From Cylicocyclus nassatus (lineage: Eukaryota > Nematoda > Chromadorea > Rhabditida > Strongylidae): a stretch of 64,000 bases of DNA. The DNA lies in assembly GCA_958299035.1 (NCBI GenBank), contig CATQJL010000223.1:73515006-73579005 (forward strand), written 5' to 3'. The notes beneath the pieces were generated by a model. That model did no database searches, was not told the origin of the DNA, and saw nothing but the letters and a program-made list of their open reading frames with translations. The position numbers and the translations under genes are program-made. The first letter of the stretch is position 1; every line of letters starts with the position of its first letter. This document shows positions 12,560 to 23,968 of this stretch, one piece after another.

Positions 12560-12960
12560 GACTTTTTCTGCACGACAAAATATGGCTCCGACTTCAAAAG
12601 GCGTTGAATATCTTACCAAGATCTGAATGAGAGACATATTTTTATCCGATGTACTCCACCTCGCCCCATCAGATTCAGTCCTTTTCTATGGCAATGTAAA
12701 AATGGCGTTTGTGCTTATTCTAAAGACGATCTTAGGCGCTGGTTAGATGACTTTCTTGGGAGCAGACATGCTGAGTTAAAAAAAAGAAGTTGAAAATCTG
12801 AGGTGGTAGATGGTTGTGCGCAATAGCGGAAAGCACATTCATTGGTTTTTACAAAATCTTTTTATTTCATTGGTTAATAAAGCGCTACGAACTTATGGAA
12901 CGACGATCCATCATTTGTTCACAATGTAGAAGAGTACAAGATCATAGATAGATAACCTTT
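12560..12960 (+). pseudogene. mariner transposase C-terminal relic
   Basis: Translated with frameshifts, this stretch resembles the C-terminal part of a mariner transposase: a YSPDLAPSD-like segment (about 12,650), then KDDLRRWLDDFLGSR, then KKEVENL and MVV. These fit the catalytic-end and C-terminal helices of the family. Stops and frameshifts break it. The matching relic in unit 2 is at 34,690-34,950, so the insertion predates the duplication. The N-terminal part was not found. Confidence 0.6.
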
Positions 12961-13345
12961 GATTCAACTGGCTTGGCTCGTTAGGGCGGGGTTTTCTGTT
13001 CTAATTGAGGCTGCTCGCGCCCGCGGTCGACGGCTTTCCAAATAAAGTATACCAATCTATAGAGCACCAAACGCTGATTCCCAAACTGTTTTTGGTTTTT
13101 GCTAAGCGCCTAGACGCTGGGTTATGAGTGTTTTTGGAGCGAAAAATGATATCAAATTCTAGGTAAAATCGATTATGGTTATGTTCGTTCTGGCGCTTAA
13201 GTGAAGAAGTGTAGAGTACGAGTATATTAGACAAAAGGTTTTCTATGCATAGAGTGTTCTAACATCTAACGCTGGGCAATTTGCGCAATCTTGACAAATT
13301 TGTTCCAGAAACGGTTTTGATTTGTTAGCCATCCATATCACTTAA

Positions 13346-13765
13346 AGGCAGTGTCCGAGCAAAAACTCGATCTTGAGATTTTTTGCTTACCCCGGCCTAT
13401 TCGCTGCGATGAATCCGAAAATGCACATTGTAACACGGGAGGGAAATCAGATGGGCGGGGTCCTCCCGACTGTGAATTCACGCTCCCAGCTTCGAGCGAT
13501 CTTCTCGGTTCCGATTTCAAGTCATGCATTCGCACCTGGCCGGTGGAGATCTCAGGGCGATAGAGCTATTGGGAAGATCGCTCCAGAAGCTGGGACTGCG
13601 AAATTCACAGTGGGGAGGACCCCGCCCACTTCCGATTTTCCTTCTGCGTTAAAGCCCTTTTTTGCCGTTTTCGCGCTTTCCAATGTGGATTTTCGGATTC
13701 AGCATAGTGAATAGGCTCGGGTAGGCACAAAATCTCAAAATCGACTTTTTGCCCGGACACTGCCT
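13346..13765. mobile_element. TTAA-flanked palindromic MITE
   Basis: The ends are AGGCAGTGTCCGAGCAAAAA and TTTTTGCCCGGACACTGCCT, with TTAA on both sides. Almost the whole 420-bp element folds back on itself, and GC-rich internal arms meet near 13,540. The start AGGCAG matches the MITEs at 21,395 and 53,480 although the rest differs. Unit 2 lacks it (near 39,860). Likely a piggyBac-type or other TTAA-targeting non-autonomous element. Confidence 0.8.
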
Positions 13766-14044
13766 TTAACAGAAATAAGGCGGATGAATAAAGTAGTGCG
13801 AACGGTTAAGAGGAAATGGATTTTTCTCCAGATATTTTGACGAAAAACGTGTCTAAAAAACCAACAGGGAAGCGTGTTTAGTCGAAGTAGCTTTCCTATA
13901 TGAGACTCATGCCACTTTGAAGAGCATCGCACGGTGGCACCAAATCTGCCTTCATTATATACCAAGTGCCTCTGGGCCGTTATGACTGTTTTTTGGATCG
14001 ATAAATAAGTGCAGAATTTAGGTAGAAACAATTGTTACAATCTT

Positions 14045-15967
14045 GAAAGTCCTTTTATCTTGAAACCTGGGCATTTGTAAGATAACTTCAGTATTTGTTC
14101 TGTGCCGTACAGGTTTTTTATAGTAATACACTTTATTGCCTTACGTTTCGGCTACACGCCGTTATCAGAGGCCTGAAAAGTGTCAGTCACAAGGATGTCT
14201 GCTCTTGACCGCCAAACACCTCTTCCCACTTTCATGTTCGATTCATCTAGTGTGGAAGAAGGAGGTTGGGCCATGACTTTCACTCACCAGTGTATTACCG
14301 ATATTGCAGTGTGCAACCGCTTTAGACGAGCCCGTTCGACTGTGGTGACACAAGAATGAGCAGTGTGTATGTCACATAACTGCTTATATACGCTCAGACG
14401 ATCTATAGCTCGCAAAATGGAAGATACGGCATGAGATCAGCGGTAATGGATAACTGTTCATTCTTGCTGTTCATTTTGGGATCACGTGTAAGAATGAAAG
14501 ACGCTTCCAAAGCCTTTCGCGCAGCTATTTGACTTTCATAGACTAGTATTGTGCACCTTATATCGTAATCCGCTCCTTCGTGCTCTACCTTTCTGTGTTT
14601 ACTTAGTGGGCTCAACATGCTCTGTTTTCTTTTGCCAGTTAGATGTTCATTCAAACGTACTCCCAATGGTCGGCCGGTCTCACCAATGTAATTGGCGGAA
14701 CATTTCAAACAATGGATTTCGTAAACGACACCACATTTTGTGCAGTCTCCGGTTTTTCCGTATGGGCAGATCGCGCAATCTCGTAAGTTACAAGCTTTGT
14801 CGTATAGTCTATTGCGGACTAGTTGTTTCTTTATGTTGTCGCGAGGAATATTTACTAGAATAACGTCATCCTCGAGATTCGCTTGTATCAGGCATCGCTT
14901 GATCGCCATAGTGACTTTTTCAGAGATAAAGGGCAGGCATAAAGGTACCTTGTTGGTGACCTGATCTTTTAGTTGCGCTGTTGCCTTTTTGTTTCGTCTG
15001 GGTCGTGTTGTATAACCATTGGATAACATTATATCGGCCGCCAGTTTTAGTGATTCATGCTTCTCAATCTCACCAGTACTGCTCTTCGCTGCCGTTTTCA
15101 ACATATTGCGAATTACGGCACGTTTAACGGCTAGTGGGTGAGCGGATTGAGCGTGCAAGATTATGTTTTTGCTACTTTCTTTGCGGTACCATTTGGTGCA
15201 TACTGAGCCATCTACAAACGTCATCTGCATGTTCAAGTAGGCCAACCAACCGTTTCGAAGTTTCTCTCTTGTTAAACTTATGTACTTAGACTGTTGATTG
15301 AGTATTTTAAAACACTCGTCCATCTCGGACTGTGTTGTCGTGACAGTGCAACAGTCGCCTATGTAACGACAGTACATAAGTGGGTCTCTGAGTAACACTG
15401 GGCGTTCTACCTTGCTCATGAAGCAAATGGCTAAAACGGGTGCCAATCGTTGACCCATCGACAAACCTCGTACTTGTGCGTAATACCGTCCTGACCATCT
15501 AAAAATATTGCAACACAAACATTCCTTTATTAGTGTCATGATGCGTGCCTTGCTAAGACCATACGTCGACATGGATCTGATGTGTTCATCTAACATCTCG
15601 GATAGTGCTTGCAAGGCATCTTCATTGGATACGTTTGTATACAATGAATTGACATTAAATGACTCAAATGTGCAGGCTTGACTAAATTTCGTTTGCCGCA
15701 GAAGTTCAAGGAAGTGGTTTGTGTTGGTCAGGTGTGCCGGTACTTTGTTCAGCAGTTGGCTGACGATTTTGTTGAGGAACCAGGAGATTCGATCCGTTGG
15801 TCCATTGGTGCAGCTGATAATAGGTCTTATTTTGTAGGTCTCAGCGGTCATTGAATGCATATCCGTCAAAGAAAGTTTGTGCGTTTTTATTAAGCTATAG
15901 AAAACAGGGCATGATGGTGTTTCTAATTTGAGCCGACTAAGAAACTTTTCAGAATTGGCACAGAACA
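14045..15967 (-). mobile_element. Penelope-like element, 5'-truncated, 15-bp TSD
   Basis: AATTGTTACAATCTT occurs at 14,030-14,044 and again at 15,968-15,982 and fits a 15-bp target duplication. Between the copies lies a minus-strand Penelope-like element: a reverse transcriptase/GIY-YIG frame that is open right up to the duplication (so the 5' end is missing) and a ~350-bp 3' region. The 3' end repeats the start of the next-copy leader (ATGCCCAGGTTTCAAGATAA), as expected for elements that move as partial tandem copies. It sits in a dispersed repeat whose relatives are at 13,080-13,240 and 35,880-36,060. Confidence 0.85.
14145..14168 (-). other. hammerhead-ribozyme-like core in element 3' region
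   Basis: On the minus strand the sequence reads CTGATAAC, GGC-GTGTA-GCC, GAAAC. This is the order of a hammerhead core: the CUGANGA strand, stem-loop II, then GAAA. One core base is off (CTGATAA). Penelope-like elements are known to carry hammerheads near their repeated ends, which fits the position. Activity is doubtful. Confidence 0.45.
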
Positions 15968-15968
15968 A
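14403..15968 (-). pseudogene. Penelope-like reverse transcriptase + GIY-YIG, catalytic residues lost
   Basis: One open frame of ~521 codons; the true N-terminus is cut off at the insertion boundary. The reverse transcriptase fills roughly residues 20-260. Motif A reads FNVNSLYTNV at about 104, where the other copy in this window has FDVTSLYTNV. The YxDD motif reads YIGD at about 202-205, where the other copy has YIDD. Two of the metal-binding aspartates are therefore changed and the enzyme should be inactive. A Cys-rich segment (CAICPYGKTGDCTKC) at about 399-413 precedes a GIY-YIG endonuclease (GVVYEIHC...YIGETGR, about 414-433), the usual order for this class. The long frame with dead active sites suggests decay by substitution rather than by frameshift. 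Confidence 0.9.
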
Positions 15969-16700
15969 ATTGTTACAATCTTTTTAGCGCTCAGATAAAG
16001 CAATGTTAAGTATTAGCATATTAGACAAAACGTATCCATTGCATAAACTGCTTTAATACTCGACACAGAACCATTTCAGCAAATCTGGACTATTTTGCTC
16101 CAGTTTTGCGTTCAATTTTTTGACCAGAATAACGCTCATAACTCGGAATCCAGAGGCGCTTGGCAGATAATGAAGGCAGATGGAATCATGGTGCAATACT
16201 CTTCAAAGCAATATGGGTTACATCTGAAAAGGCTATTCGACTATACACGCTTCCCTTGTAAGTTCGCGCTTACAAATTGAACCGAATGGTGCTTTGGCAA
16301 AACATTGAAGCGTTTCTCTTCAAATTCTACAAGCTCTTGCTACGCGATTCTTGCGTGCAATTTTTGGAAGAGTGGAGATGAACAATGCACCGTACTTTCG
16401 GCGAGTAATTGCCAAAATATAAATCGTACTTTTGCATTCTACTGTTCATGCTAACGATTCTGATGAGTAATCGATACCGCGGATACCGCGGGCAGGGCAA
16501 CTAAGGATCGGAGCATGCCTAGCTGATATCGCACATTGAAAAGCCTAGAATTTGGAGAACTGAATGAAATATTTGGTGTTTTGCGTTATTCAAAAGTACC
16601 ACGTTAAGAAAAACAAACAAAAAAACGTACCTCAAATAATACGATTTTGATTTTTCAGCTTACGACTTTCTGAGATGAAGATGAAAAGTTGCAATGTGTA

Positions 16701-17554
16701 AAGGATATTCGTTGACGACAGCCCCGTTTCGTGCATTTACACCACCGCGGGCGTGCTTTTTTGAAGCCATTCCAGCTTCACGGTACGCTACAGCGCGCAG
16801 GGAATTCGCAGCTCGCAGCATCCTTGTCCTTTAACCTCTTCCGCATTTCTCATCTTTTTCTCGTCTTTTTTTTCTTTTTAATCTCCAGTTCAGGCACTTG
16901 CTCATCAGATACTCATTCTACTTTTCTTTGAAGTTGTCTCGGTTGGCATCCTACAAGTTCTGCTTTGATGGATACTGAAAGAGCAGGAAAAAAAAGTTTT
17001 GGTACAGTTACTGAAGTCACGCTCCTTTTTACATACCAAACAACGTAAACTATCGTCCCGGCATAGTTAGGGGAAAGAATGTGCTTTCTTCATGAGCAGC
17101 GATGGCTATCATGCCTTCTCCTCAAATGAGACCACTGAAATGTTTATTTTAGCACACCTATATGTCTTCTTGATGTAGAAGTGCTGAAATGACCGCTTCA
17201 GCAGTCTCTATTAAGAAAAAAAGGCAAATCATTATGAAACACTGAAGAAAACATTGCACTCCCAATCATAGCCACGATATCTGCCATTGCAATCAAGAAA
17301 ACTCATTATCCCTTCCGATTCTTTACGGAGCAATGGTTTTTTTGTATGAGAATGTGTAACTGCCTAAAATGAAAATTAAGGAGAAGACGATGTGAAATAC
17401 TCAAACAACAAAAAAAGAGGTGAAAGGACGGGCATGCTGTGAGCTGCGAATACCCCGCGAGCTGCAGCCTACTGTAAAGCTGGAAAGGCTTCAAAAAGGC
17501 ACGCCCGCGATGGTGTAAATGCACGAAACGGGGCTGTTGTCAACGCATATCCTT
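16701..17554. mobile_element. TIR element with ~200-bp arms
   Basis: The ends AAGGATATTCGTTGACGACA and its complement at about 17,535-17,554 continue into arms that share GTTTCGTGCATTTACACCA. The element is absent from unit 2, where the flank reads directly through at about 40,375. The short frames in its two arms mirror each other and are not genes. Confidence 0.75.
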
Positions 17555-20500
17555 TCAACGCGCGACACTGCATTTATTGCGCCTTGCAGGTTTCGAAAAA
17601 TCGTCTTGTCGATAATTGAACATTTCGGCTACAAGCAATGCTGAGTTTCAAAGTGGAAACGAACGCCTGTAAAAGCAATTTGTGAAAATCTGTAATGATG
17701 CAGTTCTTCCAACGCAATAATTATGCGCGGCATAGAGTAGTACAGAAATAGCCGAATTTTGAGCGTGCCATAACATACATCAGACTTCGCAGCTTTCAAC
17801 TTTTTGTACCAAATTTGACAGAGTAAATCTAAGGGTTGTTTCATACTACCGCACTGACTGCAGCAGACCGCAGCTGACTGCACTGACCGCAGCAGACTGC
17901 AGCAGACTGCAGCAGACTGAAAAATTCTGAAAAATTGCGGAAGTATATCTGGAAGAGTAGTCATTTCGCTCTCAAATGAGTTTTTCTGGGCGGAGGAGGT
18001 TTAGAAGTTGTATGTAGAGCACAATGCTATGCTGGAAGCGGAAAATGGTGCTTTGAGGCTTTGTAACTCCAGGTTTGAAAAGAATGTATTATAAATGGCT
18101 CGTACAGCCCAAAAGGGTTAAGAAAAGTAGGCTAAGTCGGCAATACAGTAACACTCCGGCAGTGCACCACATAAGTGCTACTTATCTACCTCTGCCAATG
18201 AGCATCTCGAGAAAAAGATGCTTGTTAGACTCTGTAACACATAGCAAACTGAACTACTCATACTTGGCATACTATCTACTTCTCTTGTCATCCAATTGTA
18301 CCTTACCACGTGAGCGTTGATTTGTTCATGTTTGATTCATATTGTGTTTATCTCCTTTTATCAAAGTTCGATCATATGTTAATGTTCGCGACTGGTTGTA
18401 TGTTTTGGTCTGACTGCGCATACTGAGCGCCGATTTCGCAATGCTTGAGTTGTCATACTGTGTCCGTAAAGTCCTAATCGCTTGGACAATAAACAGCTGT
18501 TCCTCCTGGCGTCCAAATCATTCGAGAAATGCGCTTTTGCCACGCATCTACCAAACTAGCTATCTTGATGATATTCCAACTTCGCAAATTCGTTTACAGT
18601 AAAGCTGACATATGATTTTTTACTTTCAGTGAAATCTCATGTTTCCGCAATGGGAGCATTTTGGAAAGCACAACCTTTGACTTTGCTTCAGCACACGGAC
18701 TCAAAATCAAAGTGGTATTACTCATTCGATAGAAATGTTTGCGAAATCTGCAAAGTCGCCATTTTGACGTGACCTTTCTTACAAATTGACTTTTGGACTA
18801 CGAGAACGGAGAGGCAATCGAGACCCCTCCTTTCCCCCCTCCATAGCCAAGGAGTGGGCTCAGATAGGTCGCAACTGCGAGTAGCACATCTTATCAATAA
18901 AGGACGAACAAGATCTTTAAGCTACCATAACTCTGCACTGCCTTATTTTTTGGGGCCCTTGGCAGGAACGAACAGCCCAAAGTGCTATCAAGTTTTTGAT
19001 GAGGGCCGATACCCGTAGGACAAAGGTGTCGCGGATGTGAAATGATCAGTTGAATTTCAATGCTCTAGTCAGTCTGATACGGGCGATAACAATGATCGTA
19101 TACGCGTTTCTGGCATTGCACATGCTAGCGAAATCTGCGGCTTACGCTTCGCAATCCTGACAAGAGAGGGCTCAAGCACATCTGTGGCGTTCAATGTAGT
19201 TCGCAGTGTAGAGCTTAAAATATGTATTGTGGCGCTTTTCTTTCTAAGCATTTTCCGGCATCGTTTTTTGTTGCACAAAACTAACTCCTTTGACAAGAAA
19301 ATGGATTGCGCGACACATCAGGCACCAGCCAAAGCAGGATTTGTATCACCACATTCGTGCCGTGGCGAAGCAGCAAATACAGTGAGAAAGTCGACGCTGA
19401 AGAGATCTTGCTAGCTGGCGGATACCTCTTCGATCTTACGTGGACCAAATAATTGACTGGTTATACAAAGTGCTTATTGTAAATCTAATCTATGGCTCTC
19501 GTCAACCTAATCTATAGCCGGTGTACCAATCAATATTTTGATCCCCGTTGTTGCTCTCCTTCTCCAATTAGTTCCACTGCTTTTTGAGTGTCTTCACATA
19601 GTTTGTTGTATAATAGCATCCCATCCTCATTGTAAGGGCGCAGGGTGAGTAATAAGATCTCTCAAATCTCTTCAAAATCTTAGCTTTTACGTAAGCTATG
19701 TGTTCATTCTCCCAAGCTCTCTCCTCGCCCTTTGCTTACAGGTCGGTGGCGCGATAACTGGACAAGCAAGGCATAAAGACCAAAGGCGGAACGGTACGGC
19801 AGTATGGTGAATGGACGTTTAGCGAGGTGTCATCTTTGTGGGTCGCCGTACCCATTCTCGTACTACATTTTGGATCCCTACTTTCAACTGATCTCGATCA
19901 TGTTCTTATTGATGTTATGTACGTTCCATGCTTGCCCATGAATATATATATATCTCGTTGATGTGTTTGTTGCACAGCTAAGGTTAGTTGTTAGCGGGGG
20001 CAAGCTAAAAGGCCCGATCAGAAAAAGGCTGATCGTGGTTCCTCTAGTTCATGTTACAATGCCCTATAACCAGAAAACTTTCCTAGCACCGTGTCCTTTG
20101 CACATGGAATTTATACAAAATCACTCGTCTCAAAAACACTACCCAAATCTACACATGACGGCGCAAAGCGCGCTCTGTACCCCGATGTGAATTTCGCTGG
20201 CGCGCGGGATTTTCACTGTTTGGGCACGCTAGACTTTGTGGACTTGACTCTACGCCTGCGGTAGACGTAATGTGAATGCTGTCAATAGTTTTTTTCAGGT
20301 TGTCTTCCATATAATCATATTTCAGATAAAAAATTACGTAAAATTCCGTACTTGATCTGGTGCAAATGTTGGCTTCTAACGAAAAAACTGAAAGCGAAAT
20401 GTCTCCTTCAGTTTAAAAAAAATTTTGCGTCCCACTGATGTTTAGCTTGCATTGCAACTTTTTGAAAGTTCTAATTACCTGAGTACCAAGTCTCAGTGGA

Positions 20501-21394
20501 GACGATTTTGGATGTATACCTGTTCTTCCTAAGTGTATCGCTATTCAGCAGCTATTTGCTTCTTCCAAGAAATAGGAGAGCAAGGCCTGAGGTCGTTGGT
20601 CATGATAGGGCGTTATCAAAGCAAAAAACTACATGTTACGAGGCATAGAAATGCATGGTTACAACCTGAATTCTGACACGAACAGCTACGTGGTTCGGTC
20701 GTCAAGTAGCAAAGAAATTAATAAAGAACTTTTTATTTCAGAACATAAGTGTCCCAAAAAATGTATCGAATGTTCCAAATCTGGTGTACATAATCTGGTG
20801 TATATATGCGCATGAAGAAGCTCGAACGTGACCCAGATATTTATAAAAACTTATTTGGATGAGAACCATGCTCAACTTTTTCCGGAATTAGCTAGGTTCA
20901 AGCTGGGTAGTTGAGCTGAACGACCCTTTGCCGGCGTTTTGTGCTTTTTTGAGATGTATCTTCATTTTGATGAATCATACAAACAGAAAACGGTTCTACA
21001 ATCATTTCACGACCTTTTCATCGTCCTCAAAGACTTCACACTGGTGGTATAACAGAAGGGTTTTTACTATTATACCATTTAGACTGGGGTGAATGAAAGC
21101 CCACATAATCGAAGAATATTTAGCTTCATAGAATCTCCCGGTTCCAGCTGCTCGAATCGTTGTACTAGCCGAAGTCCCTAACCTCTAGGAACTATCTTTT
21201 CCACAACACTTTCTCTAGAACAACAAATTTACTTCCTACACGAGAGTCTGAGCGATGATGAAATGCACTTCAATCCTCCCAATACAGACTGAATATTTCA
21301 CATCTTGCTTGAATTCACACATAATGTTATAATGACAAAAACACACTGAAGCTCTATCACTTTGCTGTTTCATTTCATTGTCATGTTCTTTTGA
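17555..21394. other. shared unit sequence, no gene recognised
   Basis: This aligns in pieces with 40,380-43,690 and 47,830-48,650. Coding-like words at 19,230-19,430 (unit 2: 43,140-43,330) are broken in both copies and could be an old gene or transposase relic. Around 20,748 there is a fragment of the CAGTGTGTCCCAAAAAATGT MITE end. Confidence 0.4.
17851..17920. repeat. CAGCAGACTG short tandem repeat
   Basis: Imperfect copies of a ~10-base unit, the last three near-identical (CTGCAGCAGA...). The matching place in unit 2 (~41,770) lacks the expansion. Confidence 0.7.
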
Positions 21395-21750
21395 AGGCAG
21401 CGTCCAGGCAAATCTAAACCTATGGGGCTTTTACGTGGAAAGTACTTTTGGGGCTCTAACTAAGGCACTGCCCAAGCGGCAGCTTAGGTAGTGCTGTAAT
21501 GGCTGAGATATTCCCTTCGAAACTGGACCCCGCGACCGTGTTTCGCATGGAATCATGGCGCAAAGCGTGAATCCTGGCGCGAAACTGCCATGAATCCATG
21601 CGAATACGTTCGCGGGGGCCAGTTTCGAGGGGAATATCTCAGCCATTAGAGCACTACCTGAGCTGCCGCTTGGGCAGTGCCTTAGTTAGGGCCCCAAAAG
21701 TACTTTCCACGTAAAAGCCCCATAGGTCCAGATCTGCCTGGACGCTGCCT
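21395..21750. mobile_element. TTAA-type palindromic MITE
   Basis: The ends are AGGCAGCGTCCAGGCA and TGCCTGGACGCTGCCT. It sits directly 3' of the phosphatase pseudogene. The undisturbed site in unit 2 (about 49,224) reads TTCTTTTAAGAACC; here the left TTAA has become TTGA and the right TTAA is intact. It is 356 bp, palindromic over most of its length and non-coding. A close relative is at 53,480-53,832. Confidence 0.9.
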
Positions 21751-21759
21751 TTAAGAACC

Positions 21760-23895
21760 TATTTCCTGCTGTTCTAGCGGATTCGTTCGAGATTGATATG
21801 TAAAAGAGCATTTTCGATCATGACACGATGAATGTACAGATAAACTTCTGTTTGAATGCATTGAGCTCGCGAACACTGCAAATCTCGGCCGATCTGAAAC
21901 ACACAAGGGTAAAGATAACGAACAAAAATTCGGAAAAATAAAGTTGCCCCTGCAAGTTACCTGCTCAAAGTCGACTTTGCCCAGCGATTTTTGAAGAGCG
22001 ATTTTGAGAGCGACGATACTGCCAGTCCGCCCAATACCGGCCGAAGAATGAATAACGCATGGAGCACTTCGGATTTCAAACAAGTAAAAATTTGAGAATA
22101 AAAAACAATACAAACCAAATACCTGTCAAGAAGCTAAAGAGGAATTGTACAAGAGTGATGATCAGAAAAACCTCGATCCGGCCAGCTACAAAAGCATAAC
22201 ATTTTCACAACGCTAACGGGTAAGTGCGGCTGCGTCCGGAGTTGTCCGTACCAGCGCCGTTCCAGCACCGCGTCAGATTTTGATCAATATCGGGCTCGTT
22301 TTAATGAGTCCTAACACGGCGCTGGCACACCTTCCACACGCGGGAACTCTAGAAGCTGCCTAAAAACAACTCACGTAGTCCACCAAACAGCCGCAACTGC
22401 AATGGCTTCCGCTGTTGTGGTGGCAATTCAGCGTCGATTACGGCTAAACGATTCCTTATCAGAAATGTTCGAGTCAACACTTTGTCCTACCATAATCGGG
22501 ATTTAGCTCTGACAAGGGAATGGTCAGAAGTCGAAGTGGCCAAACCAGAGAGGCTGTATATCATTCGATGCAGTATAAAACGCTGACTTCGAATCTGTCT
22601 TCCTTATCTGCTTCAGGCTTCTGTGGACGAAGCTACAAGGGGGTTTATTGTGAAAAAAAATCATACATAAAAACAGCGAAATTGAGCACATTATTGCGCT
22701 TTTAGCTCAGCTTCTGGCTTCAAAAATGTTAAGTACGCTAGCTGCATGTTTTGGCCCAGCATTGAAGCGAACTAGCTCTGTACGGCTAAATTTTCAATTT
22801 CACGCATAATTTTCTAACGAAATAATGGTCTTTAATGGCTTATAGCTTCGTCCAGAAAGCGATAAGCAAGTAAGGAAGACAGATTTACAGTCAGCGATTC
22901 TCTTCGCCAACATTTTTCACTTGCACTGTTGGCATAACGTCACATTTGCCAACAGTTCCCGGCCAGTATACGGAACATTTTGGTGAGTTAAGAAATAGAA
23001 ATAAGTTATGAACTTACTTGCACAGCATGATTATGTTTTCAATCCGTTCTTAAAAAATCATACGCCAGAAATCATGAGCTGTCGATGGTAGAGAACCCTG
23101 AAATCTGAAAGGTATGCATGTGAGATAATGACCAGGGTATAGAGGATAATGATATGTGACATGGCTGTCAACCTAGAAAAGGGCTGAGTGTATTTTTAGG
23201 GAATTTAGCTAGAGCTTACTCGGTTTTGTCGCAAAATTTAGGTCAATATAAACTCGGAGAATCCTACTAAAACGGAGCACAATAGTTTTTGACGTAAAAT
23301 GTAATCTTTTTCAGCATTATCACAAACAACTGTAACCATAAAAAATGATTCGAAAAAAATTAGCCTATGCGTTCCTCACCTGAGTACAGATAAATTTTAT
23401 GGTGAGAAGTGGTGGCTTGACGTGATTCGCGTAGATATAGTCTCCACGCTCCTTCTCACCCAATTTTAATTTCAGTCGCGTCGATTCCGTGCAAACAACA
23501 TTTGAAACGAATTTCTCAGACACAGATAAATCAGATTATTCAATGGCGGTTATGCCTCATTGTGCTGCTGACAAGAGGCTGCTGACAATAGATATTCAGG
23601 TAAGGGAGCTGCTGCTCCCTTACCTGAGTATCTATTTTTAAGCATATTTGATCGGAACGCTTCATAGGTAGCTGTGGTATCGAAAAAGGCGTCGAGGCGC
23701 CTGAAAGAAGAATTCGACAACGATCAGCCCACAATTCTTGAGCTGAGCACAGGAGATGGTTAATTACACAAAAAGTGGAACCCCTAAGAAACAAAGAACG
23801 AGGGAACTCACATGTACGTTTTGACAATGCCATCTACTCCTTTTTCAGATATCCGCACAACAAACTCAGTTAGCGCTGTGAGTGGGCGATCGGCA
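21760..23895 (-). pseudogene. protein tyrosine phosphatase, dead copy
   Basis: This matches the phosphatase gene at 49.2-55.9 kb exon by exon but is broken in several ways. The catalytic loop reads VIHSSAGIGRTG, with Ser in place of the nucleophilic Cys (TGT to TCT). The WPD loop reads WPDRGFSD, and CAG has become TAG seven codons after it. The HDFWRMIF exon has a TAA in place of CAA (about 23,070). The acceptor before the catalytic exon changed from TTTAG to TTTGA (about 22,078). One base is inserted near the C-terminus (about 21,788), and an in-frame CAG is lost nearby. A Harbinger-like fragment replaces part of the central exon (22.5-22.9 kb). Recognisable exons: 21,893-21,760; 22,078-21,961; around 22,190-22,130; 23,115-23,035; around 23,500-23,395; about 23,703-23,626; and 23,900-23,822. 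Confidence 0.88.
22513..22897. mobile_element. Harbinger-like MITE, right end lost
   Basis: The left end CAAGGGAATGGTCAGAAGTC and interior match the complete element at 33,152-33,602. Here the copy stops inside the right arm, at GACAGATTTACAGTCAGCG. It replaces phosphatase exon sequence that is present in the copy at 49.9-50.05 kb, so a deletion joined it to the exon. Confidence 0.75.
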
Positions 23896-23968
23896 TTATC
23901 ATTGATTTGCTTAAATTACGAAAATCAGAAATTGATATCATTTACCATTCAAATTTTGCTCCAAAATA

